Part shown: positions 17,562 to 28,031 of the stretch, in pieces
How the letters are laid out: each line of letters opens with the position of its first letter
Position numbering within the stretch: the stretch's first letter is position 1
DNA from: Cyanidium caldarium
Lineage: Eukaryota; Rhodophyta; Bangiophyceae; Cyanidiales; Cyanidiaceae
Direction of reading: 5' to 3'
Length of the DNA stretch: 64,000 nt
NCBI GenBank assembly: GCA_026184775.1
Contig: JANCYW010000006.1
Coordinates: 186,001-250,000, forward strand
Position numbers and translations under genes: made by a program
Notes under the pieces: generated by a model
Told to the model about the DNA's origin: nothing
What the model saw: the letters and a program-made list of their open reading frames with translations, nothing else
Databases searched by the model: none

Positions 17562-19376
17562 TCAGAGGCGCGGGTCGGCGGACAGCGAGTCCGTGGACGC
17601 GGCCGCCTCCGGCCACACCGTTGCACTGTCCATCGACTCGGTGCCCGCCTCGCCGTACATCCATCGCAGCGCGTACACCGTGATGGGCACCGCCAACACC
17701 AGCCCCATCACCCCGGCGGCGTGCTCGCCGATGTACAGCACCGCCAGCACCACCAGCGGCGGCAACTTGAGGTGCGCGCTGTAGATGCGCGGGTTGAGAA
17801 AGTACGCCTCCACCAAATGCACCAGCGCCACCATCACCACCACCAGGAAAGCGCGCATGGCGCCGTACTCGGTCAGCGCTACGATGCACATCGGCAGCGT
17901 GCTCAGCATGATGCCCACCAGCGGGATAAACGAACAGATCAGACACAGCAGCGACAGAAAGCCGATGCCAGGCAGGCCGAGCACCGCCATGCCGATGGTG
18001 GTGAGCGTGGTGTTCACCAGCGCGATCATCGACTGCGCCTCGAACGAGCGGCCCAATAGGGTGAAGAACTCGCTCACTGCAGGCGCCAGCTCCGAGTACG
18101 CCGCTCGCAAGCGCGACTTGCGCAGCGAGCGCACGCCGCGCGCTACCGACGGCAGATCCCACACGATCAGAAACGAGAACACCAGCGATAGCAGCACTTT
18201 GACGATGATCTTGGTGCTGTCGCCGAGGATGCGGCTGACGATCGAGGCGAAGCGGTTCACGTACTGCGACAGTGCCTTTTGCAGCATAAGGCCGAGGCGG
18301 CGCGAGCGCTCCTCGGTCCATTCCTCGGCGGGGTCGGTAGTAGGGACACGTCCGTGGACCGGCAGCGTTGCTTCGCGCCGGCCGTCGCGCTCGCGCTGGC
18401 GCTCATTGCGCGGCACTTCCGTCGGTCGCGGCATCTGGGCGCGCTCCTTCGCGCCACCGTCCACGGCAGCCGCGTCATCGGTAAGCGCCGTGCTTCCCAC
18501 GGTGTCGCCATTGTTGGGCATGCCGCTGACCGCCTCGGCGTCGGACCACGCCCGCGCCCGATCCGACATGACCAGCGCCTCCACTTTCGCGGACAGCTCG
18601 TCGCCCAATGCGCGCCGCATGGTGTCGGCAATCCACACGTACGGATTGCTGCTGCGGATAATGCCCACAAAGTACTGCCCCTCGCGCACAATGCGCGGGA
18701 TGGTCACCAGACTGGTGGTGGTGATGAACAGCGCGATGCACGCGTAGTAGATGGACACGATGGCGCGCCGCGGCAGTTGAACGTCATACTCGACGAGTCG
18801 CCGGCCGACCCACTGGCAAAACGACACACCCACGTACGACACCACAAACGTGCCGAAGAGGACGCCCATGAACGGTCGACACAGGTACACCAGCCAGGCG
18901 AAGGCGGCCCAGATGAGCAGCCGCTTCAGCGGCAGCTGCGAGACGATGCCCCAGAGGCCCTCGTCGAGGTCGGCGAACATGTTCGTGCGGGCGCCATCTC
19001 GGTTGCCCGACTCAGCGTTGGTGGATGGCGACGATGGTCTAGGTGTCCGCGGCGTCCTGGCAACAATATCGGACGGGTGCTGCTCGGGTTCATCGTCGGG
19101 CGGTGGGATGTGCTGCGCTCGCCACTGCGAGAAAGAAAGCCGAGTGGAGGTGAATCGCTTGCGAGTCGGTGCGCGGCACGGTCGCGCTTTGGATGCACAC
19201 TTCGAGAGCAGGATGACTCTTCGGTGGCCTCGGCTGAGGGCGGCCGGCGCTGCGAACGATGCCCTTGGGCAGCGGTGCCACCGACGAGCCGCGTCGGCAC
19301 CTGCCGACACTGGCCTACTCCTGGCAACTTCACCGCTTCCCCAGTCTACCATACACAAACCAAAGCCCCGTGTCAT
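17562..19376 (-). CDS. AI-2E/PerM-type membrane permease
   Basis: Up to 604 residues with the AI-2E transporter fold (bacterial PerM/TqsA; eukaryotic TMEM245-like relatives). Two hydrophobic segments lie just after residue 145, one near 200, one near 385, and a dense block from about 440 to 590 carries the family signature: 'LVHLVEAYFLNPRIYSAHLK' and then 'LPPLVVLAVLYIGEHAAGVM' before a last membrane helix. A long soluble insert with charged, low-complexity sequence sits at about 255-370. The start is uncertain: the N-terminal 130 residues are Arg/Ser-rich and may be a plastid transit peptide or untranslated; 'MFADLDEGLW' at 18980 is the alternative start. The transported substrate is unknown. 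Divergent from the carotenoid oxygenase. Confidence 0.78.
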   Translation of the reverse strand: MTRGFGLCMVDWGSGEVARSRPVSAGADAARRWHRCPRASFAAPAALSRGHRRVILLSKCASKARPCRAPTRKRFTSTRLSFSQWRAQHIPPPDDEPEQHPSDIVARTPRTPRPSSPSTNAESGNRDGARTNMFADLDEGLWGIVSQLPLKRLLIWAAFAWLVYLCRPFMGVLFGTFVVSYVGVSFCQWVGRRLVEYDVQLPRRAIVSIYYACIALFITTTSLVTIPRIVREGQYFVGIIRSSNPYVWIADTMRRALGDELSAKVEALVMSDRARAWSDAEAVSGMPNNGDTVGSTALTDDAAAVDGGAKERAQMPRPTEVPRNERQRERDGRREATLPVHGRVPTTDPAEEWTEERSRRLGLMLQKALSQYVNRFASIVSRILGDSTKIIVKVLLSLVFSFLIVWDLPSVARGVRSLRKSRLRAAYSELAPAVSEFFTLLGRSFEAQSMIALVNTTLTTIGMAVLGLPGIGFLSLLCLICSFIPLVGIMLSTLPMCIVALTEYGAMRAFLVVVMVALVHLVEAYFLNPRIYSAHLKLPPLVVLAVLYIGEHAAGVMGLVLAVPITVYALRWMYGEAGTESMDSATVWPEAAASTDSLSADPRL

Positions 19377-19962
19377 GGACTCTTCCGCACTGCGATACGC
19401 ACGAGAAGGCGATCCGCGCGTTCGCCTGCTCCCCGGCGCAAGTGGTGAGCGCCTCGCTGCAGGCTGTCGCTGCGGAATTCAGCGAGAGCGTCGGAGAGGC
19501 GGCGATGGTGAGGTTGCGTTTTAAAGATATGGGATGGCCGTTGACGATGGCACACAGCTCGTCGAGAGGTACCGTGGGTGTTGCAGAGGAGCCGTTGGGC
19601 GGGTTGCGGGTGGAGCGTGGCGTCATTGGGATGGATGGGACGTATCGTGCTGGCGGACGGCGGTGGCATCGTTATCAGACGCTCCCCAGATAACCTCGAT
19701 GGCCCGCGAAACTCTGACGCCTCCATGGTTTGTTGTCCACCCGCTTCCATCCACCCGCTTCTCGCTCTCGTTTGTGCATCTTCTGCCGTGCATCCGCCCT
19801 CCTGCTCATGATTCGCGAACCACACTCCACACACGTCGTCGACCGCACGATGAAAGGTGCCCGCTCGCGTGAGATTTGTTTGGGTACCCAACGTGAACAG
19901 ACGGTCTGAGAGCGCTACTGCGACCAAAATCTCTCAGGGACACGCTTGGGGCTGCGTTACCC
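19377..19962. promoter_or_regulatory. Divergent intergenic region, permease / carotenoid oxygenase
   Basis: About 586 nt. Frames of 98-184 codons exist on both strands, but none has a recognisable domain and they mask one another, so I call none. Likely the promoter region of two plastid-related genes. Confidence 0.35.
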
Positions 19963-21801
19963 ATGGAGTCCCTGGCGTTTGTACTGAGCACCGCCACAAT
20001 CAACCAAAGGGCGGTGAATTCCTCCCTTGTCCTCTCCGCGAACGCGTCCTCGTTCACTCCGACGCCTCGCGGCGCTCCCGTCCAGGCCAGACGGCGGCGA
20101 CAGCGACCCTCCGGATGGCGGCGCTGCCAAGCCGTGCAAACCGGCGACGCGCGCTCCTCATCCCAAACATCCCCTCCAGCTGACGCTGCCGAGCAGACCC
20201 TAGGTTATGATCACGAGGCGTGGATCCGCACCTACTCGAACTTGACCCACGAAGACTCGTACAGAATCTCCGCCGATGCCATCGGGCCGCTGCCCAAGGA
20301 TCTGGTCGGGACGCTGTTTCGCAACGGCCCGGCCAAATACACCGTCGGGCCGGACCACCTGCGGCACCCATGGGAGGGCGACGGCGCCGTCGCCGCGTTC
20401 ACCTTTCCGGGCGACGGCACCTGCTGGTTCCGCAACCGCTTCGTGCAGACGCGCGGCTACCTGCGCGAGAAGGCGGCCGGCCGCCAATTGTACCGCGGCA
20501 CGTTTGCCACGCCCAAACCGGGCGGTTGGCTGGCCAACTTATTCGAGTTGCAGCAGAAGAACCTGGCCAACACCAACGTCATATATTTCGCCAAACGGCT
20601 GTTGACGCTGTACGAGGGCGGCCTCCCGCATGCGCTCACGCCCGATGATCTGCGGACCGAGGGCGACGTCCGTCTGGGCGGCGTGCTGGCGGAGCACGGC
20701 GACACCTTCACGGCGCACCCGCACGTGGATCCGGTGCGCGGCAACCGTCTGGTGGGCTTTGCCAATCGTATGCGCCTCGGCGGCATGTCGCTGCGTTTCC
20801 TGGAGTTTGAGGCCGACACCTGGAAGCTGCTGAGCGAGCGGCCGGTGGATATTCCCGGATTTGGCTTTTTCCACGACTTTATGTTCACCCAGCGCTACTA
20901 CCTCTTGCTGCAGGCGCCGATTGCATTCGACGTGTGGCCGTTCGTATTGGGTCTGCGCACTGCCGGCGAGAGCATCCGCTGGCTGGGGGACCGCCGCAAC
21001 GCCAAGCTGTGGTTGGTACCGCGCGACCGCCCGGAGGAGCCGGCGCACGTGATCGAGTGCGAGCCGTGCTCGGTATTCCACTGGGTGAATGCACGCGACG
21101 ACGGCGATGCGGTGGTGGTGGACGGCTGTCGCATGGACCGGCTCTTTTACGGCTCCTCCAACAAGTCGCCGCCGGGTGACGGTCTGTTGCTGCGTGGGGT
21201 GGACTTTGCGCGGGGCGTACCCAAGTCGGCGCTGTGGCGTTGCCGCATCGAGTTGGCCCGCGACGGTCGCGCCGGCCGGGCCACCTGGAAGCGCCTCAGC
21301 GATATCTATCTGGAGTTTCCCATGTTGAACGGCCGGCGCCTCAGCCAGTCTTACCGCTATGCGTATTTCTCGGCCGGCGCGGTGCTAACGGCGCCGAGCC
21401 CGTTCCGCCGCGTGGTGAAACTCGATGCCCACAGCGGTGAGCTGCTGGCCAGCTGGGTGACCGCGGCGCCGCACGAATTCGTCGGCGAGCCGGTGTTTGT
21501 GCCGCGTCCGACACCCGAAGGCGACACGGCCGCTGCGGAGGATTTCGGGTACCTGCTGGTGTTGGTGCACGACGGCCGGCACATGTCCAACTACCTGGCG
21601 GTGTTGGATGCGCAGACGCTGCGCCTGGTGTCCCGCGTGCCGTTGCGACATTATGTGCCCACCGATTTGCATGGCTCATGGACGCCGGTGGCGTTCGCGC
21701 ACAAACCGTTGAAGCCGACGGCGGCGGAGATCTTCGCCCGCAAGCGGTGGAACGAGGTGAACAGCTCGTTTAGCGGGCTCGGACTAAGTGTGGACTTGTA
21801 G
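19963..21801 (+). CDS. Carotenoid cleavage oxygenase
   Basis: A 612-residue member of the RPE65/CCD/NCED family of non-haem iron enzymes that cut carotenoid double bonds with O2. The four iron ligands are visible in their usual contexts: H252 (TAHPH), H304 (FFHDF), H373 (VFHWVN) and H570 (DLHGSW). The N-terminal 'LPKDLVGTLFRNGP' and 'HPWEGDGAVAAF' are typical of the beta-propeller's start. The first 60-70 residues are Ser/Thr/Arg-rich with almost no acidic residues, as in a plastid transit peptide, so action in the plastid is likely. Cleavage site and product cannot be told from sequence. The start is the first Met in frame. Convergent with mitochondrial FtsZ, 116 nt apart. Confidence 0.92.
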   Translation: MESLAFVLSTATINQRAVNSSLVLSANASSFTPTPRGAPVQARRRRQRPSGWRRCQAVQTGDARSSSQTSPPADAAEQTLGYDHEAWIRTYSNLTHEDSYRISADAIGPLPKDLVGTLFRNGPAKYTVGPDHLRHPWEGDGAVAAFTFPGDGTCWFRNRFVQTRGYLREKAAGRQLYRGTFATPKPGGWLANLFELQQKNLANTNVIYFAKRLLTLYEGGLPHALTPDDLRTEGDVRLGGVLAEHGDTFTAHPHVDPVRGNRLVGFANRMRLGGMSLRFLEFEADTWKLLSERPVDIPGFGFFHDFMFTQRYYLLLQAPIAFDVWPFVLGLRTAGESIRWLGDRRNAKLWLVPRDRPEEPAHVIECEPCSVFHWVNARDDGDAVVVDGCRMDRLFYGSSNKSPPGDGLLLRGVDFARGVPKSALWRCRIELARDGRAGRATWKRLSDIYLEFPMLNGRRLSQSYRYAYFSAGAVLTAPSPFRRVVKLDAHSGELLASWVTAAPHEFVGEPVFVPRPTPEGDTAAAEDFGYLLVLVHDGRHMSNYLAVLDAQTLRLVSRVPLRHYVPTDLHGSWTPVAFAHKPLKPTAAEIFARKRWNEVNSSFSGLGLSVDL

Positions 21802-21917
21802 GCAATGGTCCATGTATGTGCACAGGGTTGTCTGTGGTTGCTAAAGCGCTTTCCTGGGGGACAAGTCGCGACGACGCTCTCCGCCTTTACAACAACGACC
21901 ACTGCCCTTGTGCTCGC

Positions 21918-23576
21918 TCAGGGAATGCCGGTGGCCACCACGCTCACGCGCAACTTGCCAAGCATGCTCTCGTCGAACGCCGACCCGAAGATGATGTTCG
22001 CGTCGGCGTCCACCTCTTCGCGCACCCGGTGCGCCGCCGCATCCACCTCGAACAGCGTCATGTCCGGTCCGCCGGTGATGTTCACCAGCACGCCGCGGGC
22101 GCCGCGCAACGACGCATCGTCCAGGAGCGGATTGCGCACGGCCGCCTCGCACGCGCGCACGGCCCGCTCCTCCGAGCCGCCCTCCATCTCCACCTCGCCG
22201 GTGCCCATCATCGCCTTGCCCATCTCGCTCATCACGCTGCGCACGTCGGCAAAATCCAGATTCACCAGTCCGGGCACCGTCATCAGGTCGGTCACCGAGC
22301 GCACCCCCGAATAGAGCACTTGGTCGGCGAGGCGGAACGCCTCCATCATGGTGGTGCGTGCGTTGGCGATCTTGAACAGGTTCTGGTTCGGAATGACGAT
22401 CAGCGTGTCCACACACTGCGATATCTCGGCGATGCCGGCCTGTGCCACCTTGGCACGGTGAGCGCCCTCGAAGAGGAAGGGCGTGGTCACCACGCCCACC
22501 GTCAGGCAGCCCAGTTCGGCGGCGGCGCGGGCCACCACCGGGGCGGCGCCCGAGCCGGTGCCGCCGCCCATGCCTGCAGTCACGAACACCATGTGCGAGC
22601 CGCGCAGTTCGTTCTTGATCGCTTCGAACGACTCCTCGGCGGCAGCGCGTCCCACATCGGGGCGCGCCCCGGCACCCAGTCCCTCGGTGAGCATCGCGCC
22701 CAGCTGCACACAGCGGCGCGACAGACTCAGGCTCAACGCCTGCGCGTCGGTGTTGGTCACCACGAACTCCACCCCGGACAGCGAGGAGGCGATCATGTTG
22801 TTCACCGCATTGCCGCCAGCGCCGCCCACACCGACGACGCTTATTTTGGGCAGTACGCCAGCGGCCAACGGATCGACGGCTGGTTTCGAGGCCGTCTGGG
22901 CGGAGGAGGTGGATGAGGTGGCCGCGGCGCGATCGAGGAGGTGGTGTTGAAATTCGTTGGCGTGCGACACCACCGCAGAACGGTGTCCAGCGTAAGCGCC
23001 AGTCAGCAGTGTGCGCATCCGCAGTTGCTGCCAACCGTTGCTGTTCGCGTTCGTGATCAACGGCGTCCGCGGGGGCGCCGCGTTCCTCGGCGGAGTGCGC
23101 CCGCGGCTCGTTCCGACGGCGCCTCTCCAACTCGGCTCCCTCCACGCACTCCACTGCGCGGCACTCCGTCGACTCGCCTCTCCACCCAACAGACCAAGGA
23201 GTCTGTCCCAATGCCGCATGGCGCCCGCCAACCGCAGCCAGTCGCGCATGGTCGGAAGATACGGGCGGCGGCGAGCGGCAGACCGGGAAGCGAAGCGGAT
23301 GATGAGGTGCCCCGTCGCGATGGCCGCGTCGATCGTTCCCGCCATTTTCTCGGCATCGCCGCCCTGCCGATCGTCGGTGGGAGGTTGCGAGACGCGAAGG
23401 GCGCCCACCTGTCTGAGGATATTGAGGGAAAGCGGGAGTGACGGGTGTGTGTATGTGCGAGCAAGGGATGACGTTGGGAGCAGAGACATTCGTGGCATGA
23501 AATTCCTTAGGGACGGACACACGTGTCGAGAGACACCCGCGATATACATCTTCGCCGGGGGTACTGTGTTGTTCAC
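21918..23576 (-). CDS. ftsZ: Mitochondrial-type FtsZ division GTPase
   Basis: A 552-residue precursor with an FtsZ GTPase from about residue 240 to the end. Visible motifs: [14 protein letters not shown] (249-262), the tubulin signature GGGTGSG (337-343), '[13 protein letters not shown]', and 'DADANIIFG' near the end. 'NNMI', 'TDAQALS', '[26 protein letters not shown]', 'NPLLDD' and '[11 protein letters not shown]' are the pattern of alphaproteobacterial FtsZ. Plastid FtsZ reads closer to cyanobacteria, so this should form the inner ring that divides mitochondria. The protein ends 'VSVVATGIP' with no C-terminal tail peptide, as in core-only FtsZ. About 200 N-terminal residues are Arg/Ser/Trp-rich and likely contain a presequence; Met at 23345 is a possible later start. 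Divergent from the candidate nucleoporin gene (142 nt). Confidence 0.92.
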   Translation of the reverse strand: MNNTVPPAKMYIAGVSRHVCPSLRNFMPRMSLLPTSSLARTYTHPSLPLSLNILRQVGALRVSQPPTDDRQGGDAEKMAGTIDAAIATGHLIIRFASRSAARRRPYLPTMRDWLRLAGAMRHWDRLLGLLGGEASRRSAAQWSAWREPSWRGAVGTSRGRTPPRNAAPPRTPLITNANSNGWQQLRMRTLLTGAYAGHRSAVVSHANEFQHHLLDRAAATSSTSSAQTASKPAVDPLAAGVLPKISVVGVGGAGGNAVNNMIASSLSGVEFVVTNTDAQALSLSLSRRCVQLGAMLTEGLGAGARPDVGRAAAEESFEAIKNELRGSHMVFVTAGMGGGTGSGAAPVVARAAAELGCLTVGVVTTPFLFEGAHRAKVAQAGIAEISQCVDTLIVIPNQNLFKIANARTTMMEAFRLADQVLYSGVRSVTDLMTVPGLVNLDFADVRSVMSEMGKAMMGTGEVEMEGGSEERAVRACEAAVRNPLLDDASLRGARGVLVNITGGPDMTLFEVDAAAHRVREEVDADANIIFGSAFDESMLGKLRVSVVATGIP

Positions 23577-23718
23577 AGTGCCGTAAAAAGCAGTTTACTT
23601 TACACCACCCCACGCTCTGATCCTCGCCACGCTTCTCTGCACGGGTCCGCGCCGCGGGAGACGTTGCCGCTGGGCGATCGAAACGGTCACCGATCCGAAA
23701 ACCTCTTTCGTCTCGTGG

Positions 23719-26700
23719 GTGTCGACGGCCGCATCACTTGTAGGAAGCGCTATGGTCATCACCAGGCACGGAGTGTACGAAGGAGAGGGAAGAGAGGATG
23801 CGGCGGCGGCGGCGGCGGCGGCGGCGCAAGAGTCGCAACAAGGTACGCCAGAGGGCGGACGACGGTCGCCGCGGCGCCGACGACCCGCCTCGGCCAGGGC
23901 GGCCGCGAAGCGCGCTCCACTGAAAGCGGTCACCTTTGAAGCGAACTCATCGCCGACGACGGCAGCAGGGAAAGGCAGCGAGACGCCGTTGGTCACACGG
24001 ACGCGGAGAGGCCGACGAGCGAATAGGCCGGCGGGGAAGAGCGCAACCCCTTCAACCGCGGTCGACACGCCTGCCGAACCGGCCGCCGACAAGGCCGACG
24101 GAAACGCGACGGCAACGCCAGGGACAATAGGAGAGACGGCGGAGGGTGCGGGTGGAGGGGCGCGGCGAACGCGTCGGGCGGCGACCGTGGCTGCGCCCTC
24201 CACGCCGCCCGACGCGAAAGATGCCGAGAGCACCCCCACGGCGGGACCGGTGCGAGCCCGGAGACGGAATCAACCGCCAACTGCCAGCGCGTCGAGCCCG
24301 CAGCGGCGCAAGCGTGCAACGCCCAGCACTGGCAAGGTTACAAAGGTCCGCCGGCGGGGAAGTGCCGCCGAGACGAAAGCACCGACGAAGCGCGTCGAGC
24401 CGATCACCTCGCCGGCCACTTTCCGACGACGTCGGGCCACAGCGCGTGTGTCGCGCGCACCGCCACAACCGGCAACGTCGTCGTCGAGGGAGCGCGACAC
24501 CAGCGAACAACCACACACTCCCACCTCGCTGCTGTGGCGGTTGCGCCGCTCCGTGCAACGCGTGGCGGAATACCTGTGGCGCCGGCCCGAGCCGCAAGCA
24601 CCGTCACGCACCTCCAGCACCGGCGAGCGAACGCGATATCGAGTGCAGACGGCGCTGCCCATCCAGAAACCGCGTGGAAGCGGCACGTTCCTGCGTGGCC
24701 ACGCCACTGCGCCGCGCCGGCCAGCATCGCTGACGGCCTCCTCGCCCGCGCGCCCGCGTCCAGCGACCGAAGAGCCCGAGTCACCCGCTGTGCTTGCGAT
24801 GCGCTCGAGTCAGTCGTTGCGCAGCGTGGCCGGCATCACCACCGATATGGAACCCGAGGAGTTGGACCGCGACTCACTGCGTCCCTTTCCCGCCACCTAC
24901 GCGGATGAAGAGCAGCAGACGCAGCCCGAGGGAGGCCACGCGACGCCGACGGTGCGACAACGCAGTGACGACGCGAACGATGCCCGCGACCGTGCTACTT
25001 CGTGGAGGCAGTGGCTGGAGGTGGCCTCGTTTCGGGAACTGCAGGCGGAGGCCAAACGCGCAGGTGTTTCCGGCGGCGGCACCACATCGGCGTTGCGGCA
25101 ACGTCTGGGGCATCTGGTGCGTGCGGCACCCAAGGCAACGAAAGAGGCGCGCTTTACGACGCATGCCGACCGGAGCGTCACCGACGTGCTGCCGGTTACC
25201 GGACCGGTAGTGGCCCGCCGCTCGAGCGGCGAACAGCACCCGGCAGAGGCCGAGCGCACGGAGCAGCCGCTGGGAACGCGCACCGAGACCGCCTCGCCAC
25301 AAGATATTGCCCGACGTGTCTTTCAGGAGATGGGCGATCGTTCGATGACGGTGCAAGAATACGAACAGCTGATGACGTTGTTGCGCGAGCGCGTGGAAGG
25401 TGAGCGGACGCCGGTCATGGCGGAAAGGCCGTCGGGCTCGCCGGCGTCCGAACGCAGCGTCGTCCGCGCCGAAGAGACCATCCGACCACCACCACCACCA
25501 CCACCGAATGCCACGGACGTGCTCAAGACGTTACTTCAACGAGATGCCGCCGAGATGAGCGGCGCATCCGCTCGGGAATGGGCCCGTTCGGAGCAATCGT
25601 CCTCGCCGGCGTTCCGATTGTTGGAGCGTTCACCACCAGTGTGGAGTCATCTGCATTCCCGGCACGGTGTATGGCGCCCGGCAGTTCCGAATGCGTCGTG
25701 GTCGGCGCCGCGGCAGCAGCCGCAGCACACCACCCTGGGCGCGCACCGGTTGCCCGGAGAATGGCCGGCGCCACCGACGATGAATTCCGTGTCGTCGGGT
25801 GTGATACCCTCCGACGGGTGTCCGCCGTCGGAGTCGCCTCCGCTGGCCAGCATCTCGGGCGCGGATGAGCCGGAGCGCGCGCCGCGCCGGATGCCGCACG
25901 AGCTTACCGTGCGGACGCCCCTGGTCATGCCACGGGCCGAGCGACCGCCGATGCCGTCTACTGACCGGGCCATGGCGGGCGCTGGAACACCGCTGCGTTC
26001 GCTCGATTCGCAACCGTCCCGTCTAGGTCAGCTGGCGGCGTCGCTGCGGAAACAACGGCAAGAGGCCGAGGCCCGTCTGGAGGCATCGCAGGTGGGAGCG
26101 GCGGATGCAACGCCGCGGCACATTTCCTTCTCGGCGGCGTCCGGCGAGCACTCGGCCAAGCGAGCGCGAGTGGACGCGAGCACCGACTCGGCCGCGGCGC
26201 TGAGGCGGTCGATATGGGACGGCAATGGTGGTGATGGCGCCCCCGAGTCGCCGTCGGAGTTGGAGGCGGCGTTGGATCGCGCTGCTGCGGCGATCGAATT
26301 GCACAGCGCCGCGTTGCGACGACACCAGGCGCCGCGGACAGGAGTGTCCAGTGCGGCCGAGGTGTCGCGGGAGGTGTCCGCAGTTGAGGGATCGATGCGA
26401 GCATCGCGCGATACAAGCACCGTCGGGAAACCGTCGCCGATGGCGGCGATAAGACCAGAGCGGCGGTCAAGTCACGTTAACCAGGTGTTAGCGCCGCCGC
26501 GCACGCCACCGCCACTGACGGTGTCGCTTCCGGAATTGCCGCCGCGACCGCCGTCCATTGCGGCACCGCCGCCGTGGGAGACGGCGGAACCGGCGGACAA
26601 AGAAATGGTAGGCGAGGGGAGTGCGTCGGCGGAGGATGCGGTGCTGCGGCGCCCGTCGCCCAAGCGTCGACACGACCAAATCGCCGCGGTCGACGAGCGA

Positions 26701-27184
26701 GTCGAAGAACAGAGGCAGGAGGTGTCGCGTGTGGGAGAAGTTGCGCCCAAGAGCACGCCACCGCCAGCAACGGAATGCACGACAGGTGAACGCCGTGCGG
26801 CGAAGGGAGTACCCAAGGGCGGTACGGGACGGGTGCTGGAGCAGCCATCGGTAGAGGTGACCGTCGAGCCGGAGCATCCACCGGCGTCGACGACGCCGAC
26901 ATTGCCATCGTGGGCTCCGGCAGCGGCATCGACGATCGATCTCCGGCAGGCAACACCTCCGGTCGAGTCGTCGGCGAGAGAGGAGCAGCGCCCAGCACCC
27001 GAAGCATCGCTGCCGGCCGTGCCAGAGTCGCGGCTAGTGGAGGACGAGTCTGTTCCACCGGCCGACCACACGACCGCTGCGGAGAGCGCGCTGAAACCGC
27101 GGTCGGCGGATGTGCCGTCGCCAGGGCGCTCACAACCAGACGAGGCGACCGCAACGGAGCGCCCGCCGATCTTTTCGTTCACGG

Positions 27185-27221
<37 letters not shown>

Positions 27222-27669
27222 CATATCGCATGTGAGTCCGCCATCGGCACCTCCGGTGACGTTCCAGTTCGGCGCGCTGGCCAGCAAGCCGCCGCCAACG
27301 TTCTCGTTCACCGCACCGCCCGCCGGTCAGACCCCGTTTGTGTTTGGAGGCGGGTCCTGTGGCGATGCGGCGACGGCCGTCGTGAGCGCAGCGCCATCGA
27401 CAACTCCACCACCACCACTAGCAGCAGCAGCAGCAGCATCTGCGCTGAACGCGAATGCGTCGGCATTCATGCCCTCGCAGCCACAATTCTCGTTCTCGTT
27501 TGGCGGCGCAGCGACGGCACCGTCGTCGACGTCCTCCGCGGTCGGTTTCCCCGACCTGGCGATGGGCAACAGCGCCGACCCGATCGGAGGAGCCGCCCCG
27601 CCGGGCGATGCCGAAGCGTCAGCACCGCCAGGTCGTCGTTTCCTCCGAGCCAGGCGCACGCGCCGATAA
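23719..27669 (+). CDS. FG-repeat protein, candidate nuclear-basket nucleoporin
   Basis: A 1316-residue, mostly disordered protein rich in Pro, Ala, Arg, Ser and Thr. Four parts stand out. The N-terminal 260 residues are basic with NLS-like clusters and a poly-Ala run. Residues 270-289 ('SLLWRLRRSVQRVAEYLWRR') form a predicted amphipathic helix with Leu/Trp/Val/Tyr on one face. About 428-468 resembles a SAP-type helix-loop-helix ('FRELQAEAKRAGVSGGGTTSA'). The last 170 residues hold FSF, FQFG, FVFGG and FSFSFGG repeats, and the protein ends in a basic tail (GRRFLRARRTRR). Amphipathic helix plus C-terminal FG region plus basic end is the plan of Nup1/Nup153/Nup136 basket nucleoporins. That assignment is an inference from architecture; FG units are few. 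A second Met at 23752 could be the start. Confidence 0.6.
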
Positions 27670-28031
27670 TGGCCGATACATGTGATGTCGCTTGCGTGTC
27701 GCGGGGAACACCACTCCGGGGAGGTTGTCTCCTGTTTCCCGAACGCATTCCCCCATCCGATCTTTTTCTATGCAACATGCATCTCCGGTATCGCCTCGGA
27801 TGTTGCCGACGCGGGTCTGCCGAATGGCGCGCGACACGTCTCCGTCCGTAAAATGGCGGGAAGAATGTTTTAGCGTCTACCACTGCGTTCATTATGTGCA
27901 CGGCGTTGCCGGGAGGTCATCCCAGTGACTGCCCGAAGAATGCCGGTCTGGCGCCACGATTGCGAGCCGCTGTGCGGCGACTGCGGCTGTGGAGTCGGTG
28001 GTGCGGACGGGCCGCGCGGTCGCGGTTGGCC
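27670..28031. other. Intergenic, FG protein / glycosyltransferase
   Basis: About 362 nt between two genes on the same strand. The glycosyltransferase frame is open back to 27894, but that part is Arg/Cys-rich and precedes the signal anchor. No RNA or other gene was seen. Confidence 0.3.

Noticed and set aside
19259-19927. Frames of 98-184 codons on both strands between the permease and the carotenoid oxygenase
   Set aside because: They mask one another and none shows a motif; could be promoter sequence. A small gene is not excluded.
21841-23613. 590-codon minus-strand frame overlapping FtsZ
   Set aside because: Shadow in another frame of the same strand; Arg/Gly/His-rich and lacking motifs.
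26472-27311. Minus-strand frame opposite the FG protein
   Set aside because: Gly/Val/Ser-rich mirror of a Pro/Ala-rich coding strand.
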